The notes beneath the pieces are model-generated. The model saw nothing but the letters and a program-made list of their open reading frames with translations, had not been told where the DNA came from and searched no databases. Below are positions 55,727 through 64,000 of a stretch of 64,000 bases of DNA, piece after piece. How positions within the stretch are numbered: position 1 is the first letter of the stretch; each line of letters begins with the position of its first letter. The stretch is from positions 1,550,001-1,614,000 of the forward strand of contig NZ_JAPEOZ010000001.1 of assembly GCF_026340655.1 (NCBI RefSeq). The letters run 5' to 3'. Origin of the DNA: Streptomyces sp. NBC_01275 (GTDB lineage Bacteria; Actinomycetota; Actinomycetes; Streptomycetales; Streptomycetaceae). The position numbers and the translations under genes are program-made.

Positions 55727-56545
55727 CTACGGGGTGGGGCGGCCGGTGGCCACCGCGTAGAAGGCGACCGCTGCCGCCGCGCCCACGTTGAGGGAGTCGA
55801 CCCCGTGGGACATGGGGATGCGGACCCATTCGTCGGCGGCGACCAGGGCCTGGGTGGAGAGGCCGTCGCCCTCCGCGCCGAGCATCAGGGCGACCCGGTC
55901 CATGGTGTGCGGGGCGGTCTCGTCGAGGGAGCTGGCCTTCTCGTCCGGGGTGAGGGCGAGCAGCGTGAAGCCGGCCTCGCGGACCGAGTCCAGGCCCTTG
56001 GGCCAGGTGTCCAGACGGGCGTACGGCACGGAGAAGACCGCGCCCATCGAGACCTTGACGCTGCGGCGGTAGAGGGGGTCGGCGCAGTCCGGGGAGAGCA
56101 GGACCGCGTCCATGCCGAGGGCGGCGGCCGAGCGAAAGATCGCGCCGATGTTGGTGTGGTCGTTCACCGACTCCATCACCACCACCCGGCGCGCGCTCTG
56201 CAGGAGTTCGGCGGCCGTCGGGAGCGGCTTGCGCTGCATGGAGGCGAGCGCGCCGCGGTGGACGTGATAGCCGGTGACGCGTTCGGCGAGCTCCGGGCTG
56301 ACGGCGTAGACCGGGGCCGGGAGCTCGTCGATGACGTCGCGCATGACGTCGACCCACTTGGCGGAGAGCAGCATCGAGCGCATCTCGTACCCGGCGTCCT
56401 TGGCCCGGCGGATGACCTTCTCGCCCTCGGCGATGAACAGGCCCTCGGCGGGCTCGCGTTTGCGGCGCAGCTCGACGTCGGTCAGGCCGGTGTAGTCGCG
56501 CAGGCGCGGGTCGTCGGGGTCCTCAACGGTGATGAGATCGGCCAC
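55727..56545 (-). CDS. SpoU/TrmH-family RNA 2'-O-methyltransferase
   Basis: A 272-residue SPOUT methyltransferase. An N-terminal substrate-binding domain (LRRKREPAEGLFIAEGEKVI) precedes the knotted catalytic domain with the three SpoU motifs: MESVNDHTNIGAIFRSAAAL, VALMLGAEGDGLS, and IPMSHGVDSLNVGAAAAVAF. All expected residues are present. The target, rRNA or tRNA, is not evident. The GTG at 56545 begins VADLITVEDPDD. Confidence 0.94.
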   Translation of the reverse strand: MADLITVEDPDDPRLRDYTGLTDVELRRKREPAEGLFIAEGEKVIRRAKDAGYEMRSMLLSAKWVDVMRDVIDELPAPVYAVSPELAERVTGYHVHRGALASMQRKPLPTAAELLQSARRVVVMESVNDHTNIGAIFRSAAALGMDAVLLSPDCADPLYRRSVKVSMGAVFSVPYARLDTWPKGLDSVREAGFTLLALTPDEKASSLDETAPHTMDRVALMLGAEGDGLSTQALVAADEWVRIPMSHGVDSLNVGAAAAVAFYAVATGRPTP

Positions 56546-56610
56546 AGAGGTGATACTGCCTTGTCCTGGGTGCGGTGCCAACGGCTGGGAACGGGTTGTG
56601 TTACCCGGGG

Positions 56611-57843
56611 TTACGCCACTGTCTGCGGGCCGACGGCGACCACCGCGCCGACGACGATGACCGCCGGGGGCCTGACCTCCTGCGCGCGGGCCGTCTCGGC
56701 GACCGTGGCGAGGGTGGCGTCGACGCGGCGCTGGGCGGCGGTCGTGCCCTCCTGGACGAGGGCGACCGGGGTGTCGGCCGGCTTGCCGTGCGCGACGAGC
56801 GTCTCGGCGATCTTCCCGATCTTGTCGACGCCCATCAGGATCACCAGCGTGCCGGTGAGCTTCGCCAGGGACGGCCAGTCGACCAGGGAGCGCTCGTCGT
56901 CGGGGGCCACATGGCCGCTGACCACCGTGAACTCGTGCGCGACCCCGCGGTGGGTGACCGGGATGCCGGCCGCGCCGGGAACCGAGATCGAGCTGGAGAT
57001 GCCCGGGACGACCGTGCAGGGGATGCCCGCCTCGGCGAGGGCCTGGAGCTCCTCCATGCCACGCCCGAAGACGTACGGGTCGCCGCCCTTGAGCCGGACC
57101 ACGGACTTGCCCTGCCGGGCGTGCTCGATCAGCGCGTTGTTGATGGCCTCCTGGGCCATGTAACGGCCGTACGGGATCTTCGCCGCGTCGATCACCTCGA
57201 CGTGCGGCGGGAGTTCGGCGAGGAGGTCGCGGGGGCCGAGGCGGTCGGCGATGACGACGTCGGCCTCGGCGAGGAGGCGGCGGCCGCGCACGGTGATCAG
57301 GTCGGGGTCGCCGGGGCCGCCGCCGACGAGGGCGACGCCCGGGGTGCGGGTGCGGTGGTGCGGGGCGACGAGGGTGCCGTCGCGCAGGCCCGCCACGACC
57401 GCGTCGCGGATGGCGGCGGTGTGCCGGGGGTCGCGGCCGCGCGCGTCCGTGGTGAGCACGGCGACGGTGACGCCCTCGCTGTGGCCGGTCGCCGGGGTCC
57501 AGGCGGTCGCCGCGTCGGCGTCGTCGGAGCGGACGCACCAGACGCGGTGCGCCTCCGCCTCCGCGGAGGCCCGGGCGTTCGCTTCCGGGTCCCTGGTGGC
57601 GATCAGGGCGTACCAGGCGTCGGCGAGGTCGCCGTCGGCGTAGGGGCGCTTCGCCCAGGTGATCTCGCCCGCGTCCGCCATCGCCTCGACCGAGGGGGTC
57701 GCCTCGGGCGACACGAGGAGGACGTCGGCGCCGGCCGCGATGAGCGCGGGGAGGCGGCGCTGGGCCACCTGGCCGCCGCCCAGGACGACGACCCTGCGGC
57801 CGGTGAGGCGGAGGCCTACGGGGTAGGCGGGGTGTTCGGCCAT
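56611..57843 (-). CDS. cobA: Uroporphyrinogen-III C-methyltransferase fused to precorrin-2 dehydrogenase-like domain
   Basis: A 410-residue bifunctional enzyme of the CysG arrangement. The N-terminal domain (1-150) has the NAD-binding loop VVVLGGGQVAQRRLPALI and resembles precorrin-2 dehydrogenase/ferrochelatase. The C-terminal SUMT domain has VALVGGGPGDPDLITVRGRR, VRLKGGDPYVFGRGMEELQ and GIPVTHRGVAHEF. It makes precorrin-2, the branch point to siroheme and cobalamin. It precedes the BluB-CobT and CobL genes in reverse order, so all three serve corrinoid synthesis, although gaps of 173 and 377 bp suggest separate transcripts. Confidence 0.93.
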   Translation of the reverse strand: MAEHPAYPVGLRLTGRRVVVLGGGQVAQRRLPALIAAGADVLLVSPEATPSVEAMADAGEITWAKRPYADGDLADAWYALIATRDPEANARASAEAEAHRVWCVRSDDADAATAWTPATGHSEGVTVAVLTTDARGRDPRHTAAIRDAVVAGLRDGTLVAPHHRTRTPGVALVGGGPGDPDLITVRGRRLLAEADVVIADRLGPRDLLAELPPHVEVIDAAKIPYGRYMAQEAINNALIEHARQGKSVVRLKGGDPYVFGRGMEELQALAEAGIPCTVVPGISSSISVPGAAGIPVTHRGVAHEFTVVSGHVAPDDERSLVDWPSLAKLTGTLVILMGVDKIGKIAETLVAHGKPADTPVALVQEGTTAAQRRVDATLATVAETARAQEVRPPAVIVVGAVVAVGPQTVA

Positions 57844-58016
57844 GAGGTGCGGCTCCTCGAACGGGCAAGGGGTGGGCGCTGCGGCTCTGGAGCGGCCCTG
57901 ACGTGCGGATTTTAGAGGTGGGTTCAGCGTACGGCGGGGTCGGGGGGCCTGCAGGGGCGCGGGCCCGCCGACCCCCGTGCGGGGCTGCTGCGGTGCGGGG
58001 CTGTTTCGAGGCGGGG

Positions 58017-61000
58017 TTACTTCTCGGTCACTCCGGCCGAGTCGAACGTCGCCACCTCGTGCATCGCCCGCGCCGTGCTCTGGACCAGCGGAAGGGCAAG
58101 GAGCGCGCCCGTGCCCTCGCCGAGGCGGAGATCGAGGTCGACCAGGGGGCGCAGGCCCAGCTTGTTCAGGGCGGCCACATGGCCCGGCTCCGCGCTGCGG
58201 TGGCCCGCGATGCAGGCCGCGAGGACCTCGGGGGCGATCGCCCGGGCGACCAGGGCGGCCGCGCCGGCGCTGACGCCGTCCAGGATCACGGGCGTGCGCA
58301 GGGACGCGCCGCCCAGCAGCAGGCCGACCATCGCCGCGTGCTCGAAGCCGCCGACCGCCGCGAGGACGCCGATGGGGTCGGCGGGGTCCGGCTGGTGGAA
58401 GTCGATGGCACGGCGGACGACCTCGGTCTTGCGGGCGAGGGTCTCGTCGTTGATGCCGGTGCCGCGGCCGGTGACCTCGGCCGGGTCGGCGCCGGTGAAC
58501 ACCGAGATGAGGGCCGCGGACGCCGTGGTGTTCGCGATGCCCATCTCACCGGTGAGCAGCGCCTTGTTGCCGGCCGCGACCAGGTCGCGGGCGGTCTCGA
58601 TGCCGACCTCGATGGCCTGCTTGGCCTCCTCGCGGGTCATCGCGGGGCCGGTGGTCATGTCGGACGTGCCCGCGCGGATCTTGCGGGGCAGCAGCCCGGG
58701 GGTCGCGGGCAGGTCGGACGCGACGCCGACGTCGACGACGCAGACCTCGGCGCCCACCTGCGCCGCGAAGGCGTTGCAGACCGCGCCGCCGCCGAGGAAG
58801 TTGGCGACCATCTGGGCCGTCACCTCCTGCGGCCAGGGGGTGACCCCCTGGGCGTGCACGCCGTGGTCGCCGGCGAAGATCGCGACGGCCGCGGGCTCCG
58901 GGATCGGCGGCGGGCACTGCCGGGACAGCCCGGACAGCTGCGCGGAGATGATCTCCAGCATGCCGAGCGCGCCGGCCGGCTTCGTCATCCGCTTCTGCCG
59001 CTCCCAGGCCTCGCCGAGCGCCTTGGCGTCCAGCGGACGGACGCTGGCGACCGTCTCGGCGAGCAGATCGTGCGGGTCCTCGCCGGGCAGTGCGCGACGG
59101 CCGTACGTCTCCTCGTGGACGACCCAGGACAGCGGGCGGCGCTTGGCCCAGCCGGCCTGCATCAGCTCGGGCTCGTCCGGGAACTCGTCGACGTAGCCGA
59201 CGCAGAGGTAGGCGACCACTTCGAGGTGCTCGGGCAGGCCGAGCCCGCGGACCATCTCCCGCTCGTCGAAGAAGCTGACCCAGCCGACGCCGAGGCCTTC
59301 GGCGCGGGCGGCGAGCCACAGGTTCTCGACGGCGAGCGCGGAGGAGTACGGCGCCATCTGCGGCTGGGTGTGCCGGCCCAGGGTGTGGCGGCCGCCGCGG
59401 GTCGGGTCGGCGGTGACGACGATGTTCACCGGGGTGTCGAGGATGGCCTCGATCTTCAGTTCCTTGAACTGCTTCGCCCGGCCCTTGGGCAGCGACTTGG
59501 CGTACGCGTCGCGCTGGCGCATCGCCAGGTCGTGCATCGCGCGCCGGGTGTCGGCGGAGCGGATGACGACGAAGTCCCAGGGCTGCGAGTGGCCCACGGA
59601 GGGCGCGGTGTGGGCGGCCTCCAGGACGCGCAGCAGCACCTCGTGCGGGATCGGGTCGCTGCGGAAGCCGTTGCGGATGTCACGGCGCTCGCGCATGACC
59701 TTCAGTACGGCCTCGCGCTCGGCGTCGTCGTACGCGGGCGCGGCGGGGCCGGTGGACTCTCGGACCTCTTCCACGGCGGCCGGGCTCTCTTCCTGGTCGG
59801 CGGCCCTGGTCTCCAGGTCCTCCGGGCTCTGTGCGACGTCGGGGTCGGCGTCGATCTCGATGTCCGCCTGGGGCTCCGTGTCCGGGGCGGCCGGAGCGGG
59901 AGCGGGGTCCGCCGCGCGGGGGGCGGGGACCGTGACCGTGGCGACTGAGGTGGCCGCGTCGGCCTCCTGAAGCTCTTCGGGGGCTCCCTGCGGGCCCTCC
60001 GGGGGGAGGACGAGCGGGTGCGGCGGGGTCGGGGCGAGGTGCGGGGTGGTGGGCACCATGCCTTCGACCGGCACGAACTGGCCCAGGGGGTGGGCCGGCT
60101 GAGGTTCCGTCTGCGGTCCCGACTGCTGCTCCGGGGCCACGGCGGGCTGGGGGGCGGCGGAAGCCTCGGCAGCTACGTCGACGGGGGCGGGCGCGGGCTG
60201 TTGCGGCGCGGCGAGGAGAGTCTCCGCCTGCGCCGGGACCGGTGCCGGGGCGTCCGGGAAGTGCGGCGCGGGAGACGCGACGGGGGCTGCCGGGTGGTCG
60301 TCGGGGGTGGGCCGGCCCTCGTCAGGGGTGGGCTGTAGGGCCTGGTGGGGCGCGGGCGGCTCCGCCGGAGCCGACAGCTCCTGGGCGGGCAACTCCTGGG
60401 CGGGCAGCTCCTGCGGGGTCGGAATCTGCTCGGGCTCGAGGTCGGGCTCGGGCTCGGGCTGGAGGGCCGTCGGCTCTGCGGGAGCGACGGGTGCAGGCGT
60501 GGGCTCGACGGGGGCCACGGTGACGTCGGCGACCTCCGCAACCTCGGTGACGTCAGTCGCCTCGGCGGCGTCCGGGGCGACCGTGGGCGCGAGGGCCTCG
60601 GTGACCGCGTCGGACGCCTGGGGGGCCTCCGGGGCCGGGATCGGGGCCAGGGCCGGCGCAGGGGCGGGCGTCTCGGGCACCGGGGCGGGCGCGGGGGCCT
60701 GGAGGGTCACGGGTGCGGCGGGCTCAGCGGCCTGGACGGTCACGGGTGCGGCGGGCTCGGGCGCCTCGGTGGTGACGGCTTCCGCAGGGACGGGCTCGGG
60801 GAGCTGGGCCTCGCTCGGGGCCGGGGCCTCGGGGGCCGCCTCGGGCGCGGGTACGTCGACGACCTGGACCGCGTCGAGAGCGGACACCTCAAGGAAGGAC
60901 GCCTCGGGGGCGGGCGCCTCGGTCACGGCCTCGGGGGCGGGCAGCTCCGTCGCGGCCTCAGGAGCGGGCACGGGGGCGGGCGCCTCGACGACCTGCGCCT

Positions 61001-62063
61001 CGTCGACGGAGTCCGCGTGGAACCCCTGCACCGCGTCGGGGACTTGGGCCGCCTCGGCGGGGTACGCCTCCGCCGCCGGCGCCGTGTCGGCGACGTCCGC
61101 AGGAGGGGCCTGCACCTCGTCGGCCGGGCCCGTCTGAGCAAGGTGAACCGCGTCGGACGGGTCCGCCTCGGCGGCCTGTGCCACGTCGGCGAAGCCGGTC
61201 CCGTGGCCCTCCGCCTGCTCCGCGTACGCGGCCTCGGGCGCCTGCGCGGCCTCCTCTGCCGCTGTCGCTGCCTCTGCCTCTGCCTCTGCCTCTGCCTCTG
61301 CCTCTGCCTGTACGACGGCGACAGCGGGCTCGGGCGCCTGGTCGCTCCCGGAGACGGGAACGGCCCTCGCGTCCTGCTCGGCCTCGACGAACGGCACGCC
61401 GACGACCGGTTCGACGACGACCGGTTCGACCCCGTCGGCCACCGGCGCACCGGGGACCTGCGGGACCTCCGTACCGTACGAGCCCTCCGCGCCGTACACC
61501 CCCGTCGGCTCGGGCCGGTGCAGGACCGGAACAACCGTTTCCGCAGTCGTCACCCCCGGAGCGACCTGGGCGGCGCCCCAGGGAACCGCGCCCTGGGGGG
61601 GCATCTCGCGCAGGGCGGGGACGTCGAGGTACTCGGGGCCGGAGGCGGGTGGGGCGGGCTGGCGTACCGGTGCGCCGGCGGGGCCGCGGTCGGCGAGGGA
61701 GCGCACCGGGCTGGCGGAGGCGTCGGGGATGGGCGGGCCCAGGTGCAGGGGGCGGCGCGGGGCCGCCTGGGGCGGGGTGGGACCGGGCACGCGGACGGCG
61801 CTGAGGTCGACCGAGCCGCTGTCGCGGCCGCCGGTCTCGTGCGGGCCCGGCTCGTGCACCGCCTCGACCACCGGCTCCGGCGTGGGCGGCGCCACCTCGT
61901 TGCCCCAGGCGCTCTGGGCGCCCGGCAGCAGCAACAGGTCTTCGTCCTCGGCGGTGGTCTCGGAGAGGTAGGTGTACGCGCCGTGCGCGGGGGCGCCCGG
62001 CTGTTCCACCATGCCTGCGTTCTCCGGCAGCCCCTCGCCCGGGATCTGGCCGGTGTCGGTCAT
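58017..62063 (-). CDS. cobT: BluB-CobT fusion with a ~770-residue disordered N-terminus
   Basis: A 1348-residue protein. Residues 1 to about 775 are low-complexity (Ala, Glu, Pro, Val), including an (EA)n run at about 252-264. From about 778 comes a BluB/nitroreductase domain (DIRNGFRSDPIPHEVLLRVL, PSVGHSQPWDFVVIRS, GVGWVSFFDE) that would make 5,6-dimethylbenzimidazole from FMN. From about 1000 comes CobT (KPAGALGMLE, FAGDHGVHAQGVTPWP, GEMGIANTTASAAL), which activates it for the cobalamin lower ligand. The ATG at 62063 has GAGGGG upstream. The BluB-CobT fusion is known in Streptomyces; the length of the leader is notable. Confidence 0.92.
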   Translation of the reverse strand: MTDTGQIPGEGLPENAGMVEQPGAPAHGAYTYLSETTAEDEDLLLLPGAQSAWGNEVAPPTPEPVVEAVHEPGPHETGGRDSGSVDLSAVRVPGPTPPQAAPRRPLHLGPPIPDASASPVRSLADRGPAGAPVRQPAPPASGPEYLDVPALREMPPQGAVPWGAAQVAPGVTTAETVVPVLHRPEPTGVYGAEGSYGTEVPQVPGAPVADGVEPVVVEPVVGVPFVEAEQDARAVPVSGSDQAPEPAVAVVQAEAEAEAEAEAEAATAAEEAAQAPEAAYAEQAEGHGTGFADVAQAAEADPSDAVHLAQTGPADEVQAPPADVADTAPAAEAYPAEAAQVPDAVQGFHADSVDEAQVVEAPAPVPAPEAATELPAPEAVTEAPAPEASFLEVSALDAVQVVDVPAPEAAPEAPAPSEAQLPEPVPAEAVTTEAPEPAAPVTVQAAEPAAPVTLQAPAPAPVPETPAPAPALAPIPAPEAPQASDAVTEALAPTVAPDAAEATDVTEVAEVADVTVAPVEPTPAPVAPAEPTALQPEPEPDLEPEQIPTPQELPAQELPAQELSAPAEPPAPHQALQPTPDEGRPTPDDHPAAPVASPAPHFPDAPAPVPAQAETLLAAPQQPAPAPVDVAAEASAAPQPAVAPEQQSGPQTEPQPAHPLGQFVPVEGMVPTTPHLAPTPPHPLVLPPEGPQGAPEELQEADAATSVATVTVPAPRAADPAPAPAAPDTEPQADIEIDADPDVAQSPEDLETRAADQEESPAAVEEVRESTGPAAPAYDDAEREAVLKVMRERRDIRNGFRSDPIPHEVLLRVLEAAHTAPSVGHSQPWDFVVIRSADTRRAMHDLAMRQRDAYAKSLPKGRAKQFKELKIEAILDTPVNIVVTADPTRGGRHTLGRHTQPQMAPYSSALAVENLWLAARAEGLGVGWVSFFDEREMVRGLGLPEHLEVVAYLCVGYVDEFPDEPELMQAGWAKRRPLSWVVHEETYGRRALPGEDPHDLLAETVASVRPLDAKALGEAWERQKRMTKPAGALGMLEIISAQLSGLSRQCPPPIPEPAAVAIFAGDHGVHAQGVTPWPQEVTAQMVANFLGGGAVCNAFAAQVGAEVCVVDVGVASDLPATPGLLPRKIRAGTSDMTTGPAMTREEAKQAIEVGIETARDLVAAGNKALLTGEMGIANTTASAALISVFTGADPAEVTGRGTGINDETLARKTEVVRRAIDFHQPDPADPIGVLAAVGGFEHAAMVGLLLGGASLRTPVILDGVSAGAAALVARAIAPEVLAACIAGHRSAEPGHVAALNKLGLRPLVDLDLRLGEGTGALLALPLVQSTARAMHEVATFDSAGVTEK
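61271..61308. repeat. Hexanucleotide microsatellite (CCTCTG)6 within cobT
   Basis: Six uninterrupted CCTCTG units from 61271 encode alternating Ala/Glu on the minus strand. Because the unit is two codons, length changes would stay in frame. Confidence 0.9.
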
Positions 62064-62440
62064 GCGTACCCCTCGCCCATCGGTTCGTGCTCCTACGACC
62101 AGCTCACCCGGAACGGCGCACCGACCGCCCCACAGTGAAGAACGAGCGTCCGCGCCCAGCGGCACGAACGACCCGCCCGAAATAGCGACAAAGCCATTCA
62201 GTGGCATTGTCCCGGCCGTCGTCGCGTCGCGACAGCTTGATCCGCGACGCTCCGCTGTGGACTGCGCCACGTTGCGCGCCCTCCGGTACTGCCGTACCAC
62301 ACCCACCCCAAAAGGGATGCGTTTTCCGGACATTGACCGACGAAGTGCCGGGTGAACGGAAGCGGTGCGACGATCGGCCAGCCTACCGCGCGCGGTACGA
62401 CAACAGGATCACGGGGCGGATCGGCGGACGGGCGGACCGG
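62064..62440. other. 377-bp gap between cobL and cobT
   Basis: No gene and no cobalamin riboswitch signature (such as GCCACTG with its conserved B12 box) was found. It should hold the promoter for the cobT transcript. Short inverted repeats around GTCGTCGCGTCGCGAC (62219-62234) are unexplained. Confidence 0.55.
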
Positions 62441-63658
62441 TCATGGTCGGCGGTCGGGAAGGACCCCGCTGAGCAGGAACGCGACGCTCCGTTCCGTCTC
62501 CGTCCAGGCCCGGGTGTCGAGTTCGACGGACTGGACGAGGGCGCACTCCACGCGGTACCCGTGCTCGGTCAGGTCGCGGCCGACGAGTTCGGCGGCGTCG
62601 CGGGTCGCCGCGTGGGCGACGATGCGCTGCGGGCGGCGGTCGGCGACCGCGGAGACCACGGCCGCTCCCCCGCCGCCGACCCGGACGACGTCCGGTTCGG
62701 GCAGGTCCTCCAGCACGTGCGGGGCGGTGCCGCGGACGATCTGGAGCTGGACGCCGTAGCGGCGCGCGGAGCCGTCGGTGCGGGCGCACGCCTGGACGTC
62801 GCGGTCGACGGCGATGACGGCCGCGCCGGCCCGCGCGGCCTCGACGGCGAAGGCGCCGCCGCCGCAGCCGATGTCCCAGACGAGGTCGCCCACCCGCGGT
62901 CCGAGACGGGCGAGTTGGGCCGCGCGCAGCAGTTCCCCCTCCCCTTCGCCGAGTCCGCCGCCGTACGCCTCGGCGGGCAGGGCCCAGCCGCGCGGGCCGG
63001 CGCCCGGATCGCGGCCGGCGATCCAGCCGGCGTCGCCGGAGACGGCCGGGCCGCTGGGGCCGCCGATGACGATGACGACGTTGGGGTCGCGCCAGATGTG
63101 GTCGGCGGCCTTGTCGGAGGTGGTGATGCGGACCTGTTCGCGTGCGGTGCCGAGCTCCTCGCAGACGACGAACGTGCGGTGCACGCCCTCCATCAGCAGG
63201 CCCAGTTCGGCGGGTCCCGCGCCGGGGGAGGTGAGGACGGCGACCTTGGTGTGGGCGCGGCAGACGTTCACCGCGCGGCGCAGGGTGCGCCGGTGGGCGA
63301 CGACGACCTGGGCGTCGTCCCAGGGCATGCCGGCCCGGGCGAAGGCGGCGGCGACGGCGGAGACGGCCGGGACGACCTCGACCTCGAGGCCGAAGTCGGG
63401 TGCGCGCAGGGTCCGTACGACACCGAAGAAACCGGGGTCGCCGTCGGCGAGGACGACCGCTGTGCCGCGGTGGCCGGCGATGCGGCGGGCGGCGAGGCCG
63501 ACGCTGCCGAGCCGGATGCGCTCCGCGGCGGGCGGCACCTCGGGCAGCGCCAGGTGGTGCGGGGCGCCGGCCACCAGCGTGGCGGCGCCCAGAGCGGAGC
63601 GGGCCGCGGCGGTCAGCGGCGAGCCGTCCCAGCCGATCACCGTGACGCGGTCGGCCAT
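62441..63658 (-). CDS. cobL: Precorrin-6Y C5,15-methyltransferase (decarboxylating), CbiE-CbiT fusion
   Basis: A 405-residue corrin ring methylase. The N-terminal CbiE half starts MADRVTVIGWDGSPL with VLADGDPGFFGVVRTL and VEVVPAVSAVAAAFA. The C-terminal CbiT half has the SAM-binding loop WDIGCGGGAFAVEAARAG. It methylates C5 and C15 and removes the C12 acetate carboxyl in the aerobic-type cobalamin pathway. The ATG is at 63658. Other cob genes are absent from the window. Confidence 0.93.
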   Translation of the reverse strand: MADRVTVIGWDGSPLTAAARSALGAATLVAGAPHHLALPEVPPAAERIRLGSVGLAARRIAGHRGTAVVLADGDPGFFGVVRTLRAPDFGLEVEVVPAVSAVAAAFARAGMPWDDAQVVVAHRRTLRRAVNVCRAHTKVAVLTSPGAGPAELGLLMEGVHRTFVVCEELGTAREQVRITTSDKAADHIWRDPNVVIVIGGPSGPAVSGDAGWIAGRDPGAGPRGWALPAEAYGGGLGEGEGELLRAAQLARLGPRVGDLVWDIGCGGGAFAVEAARAGAAVIAVDRDVQACARTDGSARRYGVQLQIVRGTAPHVLEDLPEPDVVRVGGGGAAVVSAVADRRPQRIVAHAATRDAAELVGRDLTEHGYRVECALVQSVELDTRAWTETERSVAFLLSGVLPDRRP

Positions 63659-63785
63659 CGTCGTCAGTCTCCCGAGGTCTCCGGAGGAGGGTCTACGCAG
63701 GTAGCGGGCTCCGTGAGGGTACCTGGTCGGCGGGCCCGGGCGACGGCTGCGTCCCTGCCTCCTTCGGCTCTCCTGGCCCCCTGGG

Positions 63786-64000
63786 TCAGTTCCAGTCGGC
63801 GTACGACGTGAAGCCGTCGCTCTCCGTGAGCTGCTCGTCGGCGCCCTCCAGGTCCTCCGGGAGGAGGCTCCACACGATGTAGTCGGTGCGTACGTCGGTC
63901 CAGGTGCCGTCCTCGGCGCGGGCGCGCGCTATGCAGGCGCCGCGCAGCACGCCCTCGCTGATGCAGCCGATCTTCTGCGCGACCTGCTGGGAGGCGGTGT
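63786..64000 (-). CDS. GNAT family N-acetyltransferase, N-terminal part outside window
   Basis: Only the last 71 codons are visible. The segment ASQQVAQKIGCISEGVLRGACI followed by RTDYIVWSLLPEDLEG is the typical end of RimJ/RimL-type acetyltransferases (motif B and the last strand). The stop is TGA at 63786-63788. The substrate cannot be inferred. Confidence 0.75.
   Translation of the reverse strand, partial: TASQQVAQKIGCISEGVLRGACIARARAEDGTWTDVRTDYIVWSLLPEDLEGADEQLTESDGFTSYADWN

Noticed and set aside
62064..62440. Cobalamin riboswitch upstream of cobT
   Set aside because: The conserved B12 box and core elements were looked for and not seen.

Overview
The window reads as a piece of a Streptomyces core chromosome. 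Supporting signs are very high GC with strong third-position GC bias, frequent GTG and TTG starts, GTGA/ATGA start-stop overlaps, an ssgB sporulation gene, a phosphatidylinositol-mannoside cluster, a BluB-CobT fusion, Tat-dependent lipoproteins and actinobacterial tRNA arrays. From memory, the gene order from relA to ssgB matches the relA-ruv-pdx-thrS-ssgB segment of the S. coelicolor chromosome. No insertion sequence, prophage or CRISPR array was seen.

Layout. 1-9.1 kb: rarA (3' end cut by the window edge), a VKOR-type redox protein, hisS, an MBL-fold hydrolase, a membrane-anchored cyclophilin, a DUF349 protein, and relA convergent to it across a 26-bp perfect hairpin. 9.2-18.5 kb, all minus strand: apt, secF, secD, yajC; ruvB, ruvA, ruvC; a YebC-family protein; pdxT-pdxS. 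18.6-22.6 kb: two uncharacterised genes, then the coupled pimA / acyltransferase / phosphatidyltransferase cluster for the cell-envelope lipid PIM. 23-30.6 kb: an EF-G-like GTPase, an unknown membrane protein, a HIT protein, a K+ channel and thrS. 30.7-33.5 kb: a translationally coupled pair (OB-fold-like protein plus DUF4365 nuclease-like protein) separated from a divergent DnaQ-type exonuclease by six 10-bp iterons.

33.6-44.5 kb is the most accessory-looking part. Two nearly identical tRNA-Val(CAC) genes in the same orientation bracket about 10.8 kb. That interval holds a SRPBCC protein, a large membrane protein and an uptake/degradation operon (sugar-binding lipoprotein, two permeases, DUF624 protein, Tat-exported polysaccharide-lyase-like enzyme) behind tandem LacI-type operators. 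It also holds a 1.2-kb non-coding stretch with extreme G/C strand asymmetry and three 105-bp tandem repeats.

44.5-64 kb: a PGPGW membrane protein, ssgB, a CGNR zinc-finger regulator, small membrane proteins, a DsbA-like protein, a double-GNAT protein, pabC-pabB, a tRNA-Gly / tRNA-Cys / 3 x tRNA-Val(GAC) array, a zinc-ribbon protein, an APH-fold kinase, a Ser/Thr kinase, a SpoU methyltransferase, and corrinoid genes (SUMT/precorrin-2 dehydrogenase, a 1348-residue BluB-CobT fusion, cobL). The window ends inside a GNAT acetyltransferase.

Recurring themes are short tandem repeats placed just behind stop codons (relA, the 18.6-kb gene, the DsbA-like gene) and long perfect hairpins between convergent genes. 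The best candidates for something undescribed are the DUF4365/OB-fold pair with its iteron array, the tRNA-bracketed uptake island, and an orphan plus-strand terminator near 53.38 kb that implies an unannotated small RNA.
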